From Pollenia angustigena (Eukaryota > Arthropoda > Insecta > Diptera > Polleniidae): a stretch of 64,000 bases of DNA. Both the position numbers and the translations under genes were made by a program. Location: assembly GCA_930367215.1 (NCBI GenBank), contig OV884059.1:235227803-235291802 (forward strand), written 5' to 3'. This document shows positions 1 through 10,176 of this stretch, one piece after another (positions within the stretch are counted from its first letter, which is position 1; every line of letters begins with the position of its first letter). Below the pieces are notes generated by a model that was given only the letters and a program-made list of their open reading frames with translations, did not search any database and was not told the origin of the DNA.

Positions 1-1353
1 GTTAATTTAGATTTAATTTCAACTATAATAAAGTGAGTCATTTATTTGGTTAACTTAGATCTTTCTTACACTACTAAATTAATAATACATTTTAATTAGG
101 CTTTATTATAATTTTTCATTTCATTTGTTTTTCATATAAATGAAGTTCAAGGTACAGAGAAAACCTAGGAGTTTTGTATCATAAAAAAAAACAATGCATA
201 AATTTAATGCAGTACGTCATATACAAAATTCCAAGTTAAATTAAAAAAATCTATTTCATTTTCTCTTTTTTTTTGTTTATTATTTAAGTGTTTCCTTATT
301 TAAATTGTAACGTATAATAAGATAGATACAGAAATTTACTTAAAAACTACTTACAAATAATTACAGCAATTTTGATGGATTATGGTTGAGTACGAATTTC
401 CATTGTGCTGCTAAAACTGCATTTACTACGCATTTGGAGTTTTACGTTTCGTAATTATTGAAGATGAAGCTCAAATTTACGATGTTACGAGAAAATACCA
501 TTGAATAGTATTCTAATAATGACGATGTCGATAATATTTATCTACAATTTTTGGTTTATTTGGTTTTCTTTTCTTTAAAACCCGTATTGTCAGTTTTCCA
601 TCACAAGAAAAATTTTGCCTTAAATTACTTATCCTCTTCTCTAATTTAATTTAATTTTATTAAATTAAAATTAATTTAAAGATAATTGTACTACGATTTG
701 ATTGAACACTCTTCTTATTCATTCCGCAAAAGTTCTTTAACACATTAGGTAAATACAGTTTTTAATTTTTTGTATGTCTTGTTTGCCACAAGTATAGGGT
801 TTTCTCATATACGAATTAGTATTAGTTTTATGGGTTTACAAGGGTTTTTTTTTGTTGTTCAATAACTTTCTTATTGTTTATATCTAACGATTTGCTATTC
901 TACTAGGTAGTTTATTTTATGATTCAGGATCAATCATCCCTTCTTTGAAGGTTACATTTTAATATATTATCTGAACACATATTTACATTTTGCTTTCAGT
1001 TTGTGGTTGTTTGATTTACTCATAAAAATTCAGAAACTTTACTTTTATGTAATTTTAAATACAGTTTTTTTTTGTCTTTTCTTTTACATTAATTTATTTA
1101 ATCACACCAAAAAAGGTGATATTTTTTGTTCAAACTTATTTTTAACTCATAAACCCACACATACGTTAGGCAGACAATATTTTGCAAATCACTTTAGTTT
1201 TTAACTTAGTTATCAAATTACTATTCAAAATTTTATTTTGTTCAATTTCTTTCTAAATTCAAAAATGATTTTATATTTTTTTTCTACAAAAAGTTTATTT
1301 CTTTCATTTTGCCACAACCCGCGTTCGACTGCCACGGTCAACTCAAAAAATTC
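1..1353. other. AT-rich flank without recognisable gene
   Basis: Low-complexity AT-rich DNA. Short open frames near 1001-1204 (+) and 1225-1455 (-) have no recognisable domain, and the second runs into the retrotransposon repeat, so I treat both as chance. I see no structure beyond homopolymer runs and short AT palindromes. The stretch ending at 1353 is the left flank of the LTR element and shows no target-site match to the right flank. Confidence 0.6.
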
Positions 1354-2749
1354 AACTGAATCAGCACAACTAAATATCATTTGCTCATTTTGATCTCTTG
1401 GCAGCTGCCACAGAAAAGTGTTCACCTTTTGATTAAACAAAGAATACCAATTCAAGAATTAAATTGATTGTACGATTGATTATTAACAAAAGTTAAGAGA
1501 GGAAAATAGTTTTTCTAAAACATTTTTTTTGAAGAAACATTTAGCAAGTGTTTAATGAATAATTTGCCAGTAACATTACGCCGATACTCGAAAACGCTTG
1601 GTGGTATTGGAATTTTGACCACAGAAAAGTTGCAACACGTAATTGGATATAACAAAATTGCAGAGGCGGGTTCTATAATTGAGTTATAAAAAATGCCACA
1701 GAGCCAACAGCAATCTAAAAATCAACAACAGAATCAAACAAATGCAAGCAACGTTTACGAAAAAAAAAAACCACATTCTGAATTTCAAAAACAACGTATT
1801 TAATTTACATACCAACTTTAACTTAAACTAAATAATGAAAGTTAGTTTAGAAATCCCAACAAACTACGAAAGCTTAACAAAATAAATATAGAAAAATCCA
1901 GTAAAAACATTTCAAATGTTTGCGTGATAAAACATTCTAAAACTTAAGGAAACCAAACAAACTCCCTATTGGAAAAAAGACACTCCAATTTTAAAAATCC
2001 TAAATAACAGGAACAACGTGCTTAAAATAACAAACGGCAAATGAATTTATTAAATTAAAAATAAAAAAAAAGAACACAAAATAATTATTTGGAAATGACT
2101 TTTTTTGTCAAATCTATTTCAATACTCTCAATCTTGCTTTAATTTCTACACCTTAAAAAAGTTAAGATAAATAAGTTTATCATTATTAATTGTTTTCTTT
2201 ATATATTAATAAATTTTTACTCTTTATTTTGATTATTTTATAGTATAAACATTATATAAAAATAAACAATATAAACATTATTGTAAAATTGATTGGGAAA
2301 TTAAAATGAATTTTTAAATTTTTATTTCAAATGGATGTTAGGAAGAACCAGGCCAGGGTAAGTTGGTAATAAAATAACGATTGTTTTGTAACGGGACAGG
2401 TTAGGGAATTTAGGGTATTTCGCCTGTCACAGGTTGGGGATGGGACCAATGTACCCCTAATGGCTTAACATCGTGCCATATCATCGCTTAGGCGATACCT
2501 TATATAATCATTTCGCCCTTCCTTCTTTTGGGATTACGGTTAACATCTTTTTTTTTCTTCTTGTGTAAATTTCGTGATATTGTAAACATACTTCCAGGGG
2601 TGTGAAGTATGGATATGCTTACGTGCCAAAACCCTGTTTGAGGTCAAATTTGCTTACTGAGCTAGCGGGCCATCTTTTATACCCCCTCAGCTGGTCTTGG
2701 ATCGTTATTTGAATTTTTTCTTTGAAAAGTTTTGTAACGGCGCGTAACA
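1354..2749 (+). repeat. 5' LTR (possibly 5'-truncated)
   Basis: Matches 10177-11572 throughout and ends in GCGTAACA, so the CA end is canonical. The left edge is not: the shared sequence begins aactgaatc and no clear polypurine tract precedes the equivalent point before the 3' copy. The same short string aaaaaatt occurs just outside both left edges, as expected for a deletion at microhomology. GC-richer U5-like sequence fills 2340-2749. Confidence 0.85.
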
Positions 2750-2753
2750 TATA

Positions 2754-2765
2754 TGGCGCCCAACG
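2754..2765 (+). promoter_or_regulatory. Primer binding site for tRNA-Lys
   Basis: TGGCGCCCAACG lies 4 nt after the LTR end. It is complementary to the last 12 nt (including CCA) of animal tRNA-Lys(CUU), which ends CGTTGGGCGCCA. tRNA-Lys priming is established for several fly gypsy-group elements. The same tRNA is echoed in the 3' part of the element at 8776-8876. Confidence 0.85.
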
Positions 2766-4040
2766 ATAAAGCCACCCGTAGGGTGACGATGAAATTTTTT
2801 TAGAACCAGGTGAAAAACCACTTTAAAGAAAGGAAGGAGGGATGATTATGATTTTTACAATTCGTAATCTTTTTTGTAAACATTTAACTTAGTGTATCGG
2901 TTGTAAGAGTCGTGAATTCTGGGATTCCGTAACCTGGATTCAATTGCCATGCAAACCATGGTACGCGTAAAATAATACTTAATATTTCTTTTTACTGTGT
3001 TTTTTTTCCACCCGAATTTTGTTCGTGATTATAGGGATTATTGCAAGTCTGGGACTGATTCCGATTAGAGGTCAGTATTATCGCGGTGATAATACTATGT
3101 TCATAGGACAGAATGTAGCACAAACCCGAATTATCTAAGCCCTGGCCTGACTGTCTCTTTTAAAAACGGTAGGCACGATGCTAGATAATTCAGGTTTGAA
3201 ATCATATGTTTTACACACCACAGTTTTTTTTTAATGTTTACGGAATAATGTAATTTTGGGAAATAGTTGTCGAGACATCATATTCTGTCATAGAAACAGA
3301 TTTGATGGTCGACGTAGTAGGGAGAGACAGGATACGGGATATCATAGCCTTTTTACGCGTGTTTCTTTTAATTACAATTACGAATTTCTTTTATATTGTT
3401 ATTACAAAACAATCGTTATACGTACCACTGCCAGTTCTTTCTAGTATCCAAATTTTTATGAGGATTTTTAAAACTTAAACTACGAAAACATAAAATACTC
3501 TTTATAAATAAATAAATATTTCAAAGAATTTTATAAAATTTTTTTTTAAACATTTAGAATTTGAACTAATAAAACTTTTTTTTAGTAAAATCTGAATTTA
3601 TAGAAAACATTTTTTTTTGAAAAAAGGAAAAAATTGAAAAGAAGAATTTTTTTTTTACAATTAGTGAATTTTCAAATTTTTTCTATATTTTTTTTTAAAC
3701 ACTCTTGAACACTTTTGCACATTTTTCCTATTTTTTTTTCATAATTTAAATAATTTCTTTTGCTGCCAAGAAAGAAAAACCAATCCACTTTTTTTTGAAT
3801 TCGTTAACCCTCTGGTTGTGAATATTTGTTCGCTTATAAATTTTTGCTATTTTTTCTTAAAATCTAATCATTTAATACACTTGAGCATTTTACTTCGATT
3901 TTGAAAAATTTTTTTTTCCTCATTCTGTCATTCCACTCGTGTCTTGAATAAATTAAAAGTTTTTTTTGTTGATTCAAAATTCGGTTTGATTAAACTTAGT
4001 AGGAAACGTTTTATTTTATCCTATAGTTACTTAGTGCATT
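2766..4040 (+). promoter_or_regulatory. Long untranslated leader with stable hairpins
   Basis: 1.27 kb with no supported ORF (a 62-codon frame at 3256-3444 is not convincing). Two structures stand out: a perfect 9-bp stem AGTATTATC/GATAATACT with loop GCGGT (3074-3096), and a 17-bp stem with one mismatch between 3121-3137 and 3182-3198. These are plausible packaging or dimerisation signals by position, but that is inference. From 3480 to 3990 the leader is U-rich. Confidence 0.55.
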
Positions 4041-5549
4041 ATGCACAGACCTAGCACGCGATCTGGCACTGATAAAAACAAACCAGTTACGCGTAGTACC
4101 AACCCAGGTCAGGCATCATCCAGTGTAAGAGGTAGGACTTCTGTGGGAGCGCGAAACATTAAACCCATTACAGAAGTTAGAGGTCGTGGTCGAACTTCAG
4201 TAGGTCAGAGGTCGAGTAGTACGGTCAGTTTAGGGACTTCGCGGTCAGAGACGAGTATACGAGCGGTAAGGACATCTTCGGTTCCGAGATCACTTAATTC
4301 CAGTGCTCAATCGGACAGAAGTCTTAACGACAGGGAAGTTTCAAATTGTGAAATACTTGAGAGATCTCTATCTGATCTGACTACGGAAAATTTGCGAAAC
4401 TTGGTGCATCCAATCGGTTTTATTGACAATCAGCCCATTTTGAACGAAAATTTAATTATGGCCACAAGGGATAGTACGGGTCTTCCGCCCTCGCAAGAGG
4501 ATGGCGCTCAGTCGTCGGACACGGGCAACATTGACGCCTTGATTAATTACGTAAGGGACGCCATGAGAAACACTCAAGAGGAGTTCAGGCGAGAACTGAA
4601 CGATATTAGGAGGGATCTGGGGCAGTCCAGAGGTGCAAGGGCGACAATCGAGTCTCCGGGAATTAATTCCCAAAGTTCCAATATGAACACAAATGCATCA
4701 TCGACATCCATGTTCATAAAATTGAAAGATTGGAACGTGTCGTTTAGTGGTGAAGAGGACGTATCCGACTTCCTTTTCAAAATAGACACCCTCACTGAAC
4801 GAAGCCAATGTCCATTGGACTATTTAATGGCTAACTTTCATATATTTTTAAAGGGCAAGGCGGAAACATGGTTTTGGATGTATATCAAACAAAACCCTAG
4901 GGCAACATATCCATTGTTAAAAAGGGCAATAACTAGGCAATTCGGTGCATTAGAAAGCGACTTGGATATCTTGATGAAAATTTCATCACGAAAACAGCTT
5001 CCGAAAGAAAGCTACGACGATTTCCATTCCACCATAGTTAAATTAAATTTGAAACTGGGAACCCCTATGGACGATACTGCCCTTATAAAAATTATTAGAA
5101 AAAATGTTAGACCTGAATTACTAAATATGACCTTTGTTTCGAGACCCGATGATTTAGACTCGTATCGTGATTTGCTCAGAGAAGCTGAGAAATCTTTGAG
5201 GGCAAATAGCACTTTAAAATATTCGATTAATAGACCCCGTCAAGTTGATGAAGTTTCCATTGATTCGACTGATTCCACACGCGATGATCATTCTGAGGAT
5301 GAATTTGACCCGCAAGTAGAGGCTTTGAATATAAGTAGACCTTATGTCAAGGGAGATTACTCTCGAATAATTTGTTGGAACTGTTTAAATTCGGGCCATA
5401 GTTATATCTATTGCCAAGAAAAGACTCGATCCCTTTTCTGTTTCAAATGTGGACAAAGGGGTGTTACCACACCTGAGTGTAAAAATCCACACCAGGGAAA
5501 CAGGCGTCGGAGCGAGTGGGCAACCGGGGATGCTCGTTCCTCGAAATAA
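4041..5549 (+). CDS. gag: Gag polyprotein of the LTR retrotransposon
   Basis: 502 codons from the first ATG after the leader. The N-terminal 150 residues are Ser/Arg/Thr-rich and look disordered. The central part (about 225-400) has the helical capsid-like pattern of Ty3/gypsy Gag, with a run around 'KGKAETWFWMYIKQNP' typical of the retrotransposon gag domain. The C-terminus has two zinc knuckles: the first is a good C-x2-C-x4-H-x4-C (near residue 445), the second (near 468) has Val in place of the His. The last codons overlap pol by 34 nt in the shifted frame. Gag should assemble the particle and bind the RNA. The function is from the family; the motifs are seen directly. Confidence 0.88.
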   Translation: MHRPSTRSGTDKNKPVTRSTNPGQASSSVRGRTSVGARNIKPITEVRGRGRTSVGQRSSSTVSLGTSRSETSIRAVRTSSVPRSLNSSAQSDRSLNDREVSNCEILERSLSDLTTENLRNLVHPIGFIDNQPILNENLIMATRDSTGLPPSQEDGAQSSDTGNIDALINYVRDAMRNTQEEFRRELNDIRRDLGQSRGARATIESPGINSQSSNMNTNASSTSMFIKLKDWNVSFSGEEDVSDFLFKIDTLTERSQCPLDYLMANFHIFLKGKAETWFWMYIKQNPRATYPLLKRAITRQFGALESDLDILMKISSRKQLPKESYDDFHSTIVKLNLKLGTPMDDTALIKIIRKNVRPELLNMTFVSRPDDLDSYRDLLREAEKSLRANSTLKYSINRPRQVDEVSIDSTDSTRDDHSEDEFDPQVEALNISRPYVKGDYSRIICWNCLNSGHSYIYCQEKTRSLFCFKCGQRGVTTPECKNPHQGNRRRSEWATGDARSSK

Positions 5550-5555
5550 AACCCG
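5495..5555 (+). promoter_or_regulatory. -1 ribosomal frameshift signal between gag and pol
   Basis: The heptamer GGGAAAC at 5495-5501 is phased as G GGA AAC in the gag frame. After a 7-nt spacer, 5509-5516 (GGAGCGAG) pairs with 5533-5540 (CTCGTTCC) in an 8-bp stem containing one G-U pair. Loop bases CGGG (5525-5528) can pair with CCCG (5552-5555), which would make an H-type pseudoknot. Slippage gives the next codon at 5501 in the pol frame with no stop before 5516. Site, phase, spacer and stem all fit the standard eukaryotic -1 design. Confidence 0.8.
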
Positions 5556-8500
5556 AGTTTAATTTGGAACATGAGAGTAAACCTTCACAGAGGGCTTTAC
5601 TCTCCAGTCCACCAAAACCACCTGACATACAACAATTTTTTCAACCTGCTATCTCAAAACAAATTCTAAAATGTCGTAAACGGTACGCCATTAGAAAAAC
5701 CTACAGAAAAATATTAGAAACCACTTGCTTGACTACTTCTGATGATGGAAGACCATATGCTAGAATTAAAATATTTGATACCGATTTAACATGTCTTTTG
5801 GACTCAGGGGCAAATGTGACAGTCTTGGGAAAGGGAAGTTTAGAATTTTTGGCAAATCATAACATTCAATTTGATAAATTTCGTTCAAGCATATCCACAG
5901 CAAATGGATCAAAAAATCCAGTTTTAGGTCACTGCACACTTCCAGTAACTTTTAAAGGAGTTACTAAACCAATCGTTTTTTATATAGTGCCAACCCTGTC
6001 CCAGGTAGCTTATCTAGGTGTAGACTTTTGGAGGGCGTATGCTATAGCGCCACAAATATTTCCAACTATTGACTGTTTAGAGGTAAATAAAAAACCTGAT
6101 TTAATCTTCCATGACCTTTCTTCAGAGCAAAAACTGTCACTTGAAAACGTAATTTTAAATTTTCCCTCATACGAGAAACTAGGGCTTGGCAGCACTAATC
6201 TTTTAGAGCACCATATAGACACGGGAGACGCTACGCCGGTCAAGTCGAAACATTACCCCCTATCCCCTCCTAAGCAGGCCGAAATATATGGGGAACTCGA
6301 TAGATTATTGTCTTTAGGCGTAATAGAGGAGTCAAATTCTCCATGGTGTAGCCCCATTGTTGCTGTTCGCAAGCCAGGTAAAATAAGACTGTGTTTAGAC
6401 TGCCGGAAATTAAATGAGTTGACAAAAAAGGATTCATATCCGCTACCCCATATTAATGGGCTATTAAGTCGTTTAAAAGATACCCACTACATCAGTGGTA
6501 TAGATTTGAAGGATGCATTTCACCAGATCAAATTGTCTGAGAGCTCTAAAGAAAAGACAGCTTTTGCCGTGCCAGGTAGGGCCTTATATCAATATAGAGT
6601 CATGCCTTTTGGCGTTTGTAATGGGCCTCAGACGATGAGCCGCCTGATGGACCGGGTCATCCCGTCCAAGTTGCGTGAAAATGTTTTTATATATTTAGAC
6701 GACCTTTTAGTGTGTAGTTCGGACTTCGACAGTCATATGCGGTTATTAGGTGAAGTTGCCCAGTGTCTCAAATCTGCCGGTCTTACGATCAATGTAGGTA
6801 AGAGTAAATTTTGCCAACGGGAGATAAAGTACCTCGGATATCGTATTGGAGGCGGCGAATTGAAGGTTGACCCTGAAAAAGTGGAAGCAATGGTTAATGT
6901 CCCTTTACCGAAAACACCACGTCAAGTTAGGCGATTCATAGGTATGGCAAACTGGTACCGTTCGTTCATTAAAAATTTTTCCGATCTTGCAGGCCCTCTT
7001 ACTGATTGCTTACGCAAATCGAATAAACCCTTTCGTCTCAGCCCTGAAGCTGTTGCTTCTTTCGATAAATTAAAATGCGCCCTTTCGAGTGCCCCTATAT
7101 TGGCCCAGCCAGATTTTAACAGGGAGTTCGTCATCCAGTGTGACGCATCACAAATAGGTGTAGGCGGAGTCTTGTACCAGTTAGATGATGAGGGCAGGGA
7201 ACACCCAATCGCATTCGTGTCCCAAAAGCTGAATAAAGCTCAGCGGAATTACACGGTGACGGAGCTGGAATGCTTGGCGGCCGTAATTTGTGTAAAAAGA
7301 TTTAGGCAGTATGTTGAGGGACTACCTTTTAAGATTATAACGGACCACTCGAGTTTACGCTGGCTCATGAGTCAAAAGGATTTACATGGTAGACTAGCTC
7401 GGTGGAGTCTTAAGCTTCAGAATTTTGTATTTACCATTGAACACCGTAAGGGTTCACTAAACGTAGTGCCGGATACCTTATCTAGATTTGACGTTGACGA
7501 AATTCAAATTTGTCCTTCTTCGCCCGAAATAGACCTTGAATCGCCTGAATTCAGTGCCCCAGAATACAACAAAATTAGGGAAGAGATAGTCAAAAATATA
7601 GACCTTTTGCCAGACCTGCACATCTCGGGAAACCATGTGTATAGGCGCGTTAAGTTTCGCAACGGAAACGATACAGAGGAAGACCTCTGGAGATTGTGGT
7701 TACCTAGAACTCTGGCAGACGAGGTAATTAAATCAGCGCACGGCGAAGGTTGTCATGGCGGGTTCTTCAAGACATTGAGTCGAATCAGGCAAAAGTATTT
7801 TTGGCCGAAAATGGCACGCGACGTAAGGATATTTGTTAGCAACTGCGATGATTGTAAAATGATAAAACCACCTAATCATGTGTTACGCCCACCTATGGGA
7901 AATCAAATTCTAACAAATCGACCTTTTCAAAGATTTTATTGCGATTTCTTGGGTCCTTATCCATGCACAAAGTCGAAAAATTGCCAATTATTTATACTTA
8001 TTGACCATTTGACGAAATTTTTGTTTTTGAAGCCTTTACGATCCGCAACGTCAAGTAACGTCATTGAATTTTTCCAGAATGAGATTTTTTGCACTTACGG
8101 TGTGCCACAGTATGTCCATAGTGACAACGCGAAGCAGTTTACGTCAAAAGAAATAAAAGAATTCTTTCATGCTTATGGCATTACGCATATTACCACCGGT
8201 TTCTATTCCCCACAGGCGAATGCTTCTGAGCGCGCGAATAGGGAAATCATTTCAAAAATACGTTATTTTCTTAAAGATGATTCTGACCACACGAATTGGG
8301 ATAGAAATATTCATAAAATACTTACAGTGTTACGTAGTGATTTTCATGCGGCAATTCAATGTACGCCCTATTTCGCCACGTTTGGGCAAAACATGATCCT
8401 ACACGGATCCTCATACCACCTTCTGGACAAACTGAACATGATTACCGACGACACGATTGTACACCGTTCTGATAAGCTTCATGATATACGTGAAAAGGTT

Positions 8501-8761
8501 AGTCGTAACCTAAATATTGCCCATGAAAAGGCTTGTAGAACCTATAATACCAGATCGAAACCTGTGAATTTTGTGATAGGCCAGGAGGTTTTCCGCAAGA
8601 ATCATTCCCAAAGCGATTTTAAGAGGGGAATTAACGCTAAGTTTAACCCCAAATTTTTGAAGTGTAGGATAAAGGGAAAAATAGGAAATGCGCTATATGA
8701 TCTTGAGGACCTGAGGGGTAACTATATCGGAAAATATCATGCCTCCGATATCCGCGCATAA
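5516..8761 (+). CDS. pol: Pol polyprotein: protease, RT, RNase H, integrase
   Basis: 1081 codons in the -1 frame relative to gag. The listed first codon is GTG, so translation most likely enters by frameshifting at 5495-5501 rather than by its own start. Domains in order: retropepsin with LLDSGAN (near residue 96); reverse transcriptase with YLDD (near 394); RNase H beginning near 'QCDASQIGVGGV' with TELE and TDHSSL; integrase with an HHCC finger (HGEGCH...CDDC) and a D-D-E core (DFLGPY, HSDNA, ASERAN). All the catalytic residues I checked are present and there is no internal stop, so the enzyme set looks intact. The C-terminal tail ends in a short basic region. It makes and integrates the cDNA copy of the element. 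Confidence 0.92.
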   Translation: MGNRGCSFLEIKPEFNLEHESKPSQRALLSSPPKPPDIQQFFQPAISKQILKCRKRYAIRKTYRKILETTCLTTSDDGRPYARIKIFDTDLTCLLDSGANVTVLGKGSLEFLANHNIQFDKFRSSISTANGSKNPVLGHCTLPVTFKGVTKPIVFYIVPTLSQVAYLGVDFWRAYAIAPQIFPTIDCLEVNKKPDLIFHDLSSEQKLSLENVILNFPSYEKLGLGSTNLLEHHIDTGDATPVKSKHYPLSPPKQAEIYGELDRLLSLGVIEESNSPWCSPIVAVRKPGKIRLCLDCRKLNELTKKDSYPLPHINGLLSRLKDTHYISGIDLKDAFHQIKLSESSKEKTAFAVPGRALYQYRVMPFGVCNGPQTMSRLMDRVIPSKLRENVFIYLDDLLVCSSDFDSHMRLLGEVAQCLKSAGLTINVGKSKFCQREIKYLGYRIGGGELKVDPEKVEAMVNVPLPKTPRQVRRFIGMANWYRSFIKNFSDLAGPLTDCLRKSNKPFRLSPEAVASFDKLKCALSSAPILAQPDFNREFVIQCDASQIGVGGVLYQLDDEGREHPIAFVSQKLNKAQRNYTVTELECLAAVICVKRFRQYVEGLPFKIITDHSSLRWLMSQKDLHGRLARWSLKLQNFVFTIEHRKGSLNVVPDTLSRFDVDEIQICPSSPEIDLESPEFSAPEYNKIREEIVKNIDLLPDLHISGNHVYRRVKFRNGNDTEEDLWRLWLPRTLADEVIKSAHGEGCHGGFFKTLSRIRQKYFWPKMARDVRIFVSNCDDCKMIKPPNHVLRPPMGNQILTNRPFQRFYCDFLGPYPCTKSKNCQLFILIDHLTKFLFLKPLRSATSSNVIEFFQNEIFCTYGVPQYVHSDNAKQFTSKEIKEFFHAYGITHITTGFYSPQANASERANREIISKIRYFLKDDSDHTNWDRNIHKILTVLRSDFHAAIQCTPYFATFGQNMILHGSSYHLLDKLNMITDDTIVHRSDKLHDIREKVSRNLNIAHEKACRTYNTRSKPVNFVIGQEVFRKNHSQSDFKRGINAKFNPKFLKCRIKGKIGNALYDLEDLRGNYIGKYHASDIRA

Positions 8762-8775
8762 TTCAGATTGGTAAA

Positions 8776-8876
8776 GCCCGGCTTCGTGGGTCGTGCCACA
8801 CGTACTTATACTTACATACATATTTTTTTTCGTATATATATTAATGCCCGGCTTCGTGGGTCGAGCCACACGTTGG
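8776..8876 (+). repeat. Two shortened tRNA-Lys-like units in the 3' UTR
   Basis: Copies start at 8776 and 8846, 70 nt apart, each opening GCCCGGCTTCGTGGGTCG. GCCCGGCT equals the 5' end of tRNA-Lys(CUU). The rest of the second copy matches its T arm and 3' acceptor strand with about one deletion and one substitution up to CACGTTGG. The D and anticodon arms are absent, so it reads as an acceptor plus T-arm minihelix. The element uses this same tRNA as primer. The comparison uses the tRNA-Lys sequence as I know it. Confidence 0.6.
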
Positions 8877-10176
8877 TCATCACATGGTTTTTTTTGCGCG
8901 CCGAAATCCTGCCTGTTCAAACCACTTATCACAGATACTGATTTGAAGCAGGTTTGTTACGGATTTTTTTTTTGTATTTTCATACCATGACTTTTACCCT
9001 CACCCAATATGTTAAGTCCTGCAACCATACCTTTAAATTGCGTCGTTTTTAAATATTTCTTCTGTAGTTCTTTCTGATCACGTACTTTTGCCCTTACCTA
9101 ATATATTGAAACACGCAACTGTACCACTAAATTGCATCATCATGCGCCTAACATGTATTTTTTTTTATTTTCGCATACTTATTTGCATTCTTTTACCATT
9201 CGAATATTTACGCTTACGGTATCATGCAAATGTCTTCAGTTGGTAACAACTCTCATCTTGATGCAAAACCAATGTCTTTTACATCATAACATACAACAAG
9301 TGGTCTGATACCACCGTTAACAGAAACTTGTTTTGAGTACTGTAACCTTGGTTGTCATTGCGCATGATATGATTTTTCGTGTTCCTTCTTTCTCTGAGAG
9401 AAAAAATACATACAGACGTTTTCGCAACCTGCACTGCGTAGGAGACTTATACAAAAGTCAAATGACCAACACTACTGCAGAGTTAATTTTTTTTTCCCAT
9501 CACGATTGCCTGTACAAATACATGCATACACACATACATGTGTATTATCTCTCTCGCGACAACAATAATAACGGGCGAAGGATGGAATGACAAATGAGGA
9601 AAAACATTTTTCTTATGAATGAAAGGCATTCTAATAAGAATGATGATGAAATTTTAGTTAGTTGGGGTTTAGCAGCTGAATTGGGCAGTTGAATTTTGGC
9701 AGTGAACTGGTTCGGTCGAAAAATGTGTGCTTAAGATGTGAAAAGTGTAATCAGAAAAACATTAAACAAGCAATAGAACTGAATGCAACTGAAATAAGAA
9801 CAGCAAATTATATTAAAAAAAAGTTTTACTAGTAATTAAAAAAATTAATATTAAAAACAAAATTAGCACTTGATTTGATAAAAACAAAAAGAATTAATTA
9901 AAATAATACAATAAAAGAATTTAAAGTGCTTGTGGAATTAATCAATAAGATATCGGTCAAGTTCAAGAAACCTTTTTTATTTGAGCAAATAATTAAAACA
10001 AAAAAAAAAACATTTAATTAACAAAGCAATTCAAATATTCCATATATGGAAATTTGAACAAATTTAAACAGTTGTGTCATTTTATTTTATACATACATAT
10101 TTTTGGATATTTTACAAGAAAGAACATTTCTATCTGTGAAAATTTTTATTGTTTTAATTTAAATAAGCAAAAAATT
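8877..10176 (+). other. 3' untranslated region, or hidden start of the 3' LTR
   Basis: No supported ORF; the frame at 9333-9590 has no recognisable domain. A purine-rich stretch GGGCGAAGGATGGAA (9573-9587) followed by TGACAAATG is a better polypurine tract plus LTR start than anything beside 10177. If so, the true 3' LTR is 9588-11572 (1985 bp) and the 5' copy has lost its first 589 bp. The remainder of the interval is A-rich. Confidence 0.5.

Noticed and set aside
9333..9590. Possible env or accessory gene after pol
   Set aside because: 85 codons without signal peptide, cleavage site or transmembrane segment.
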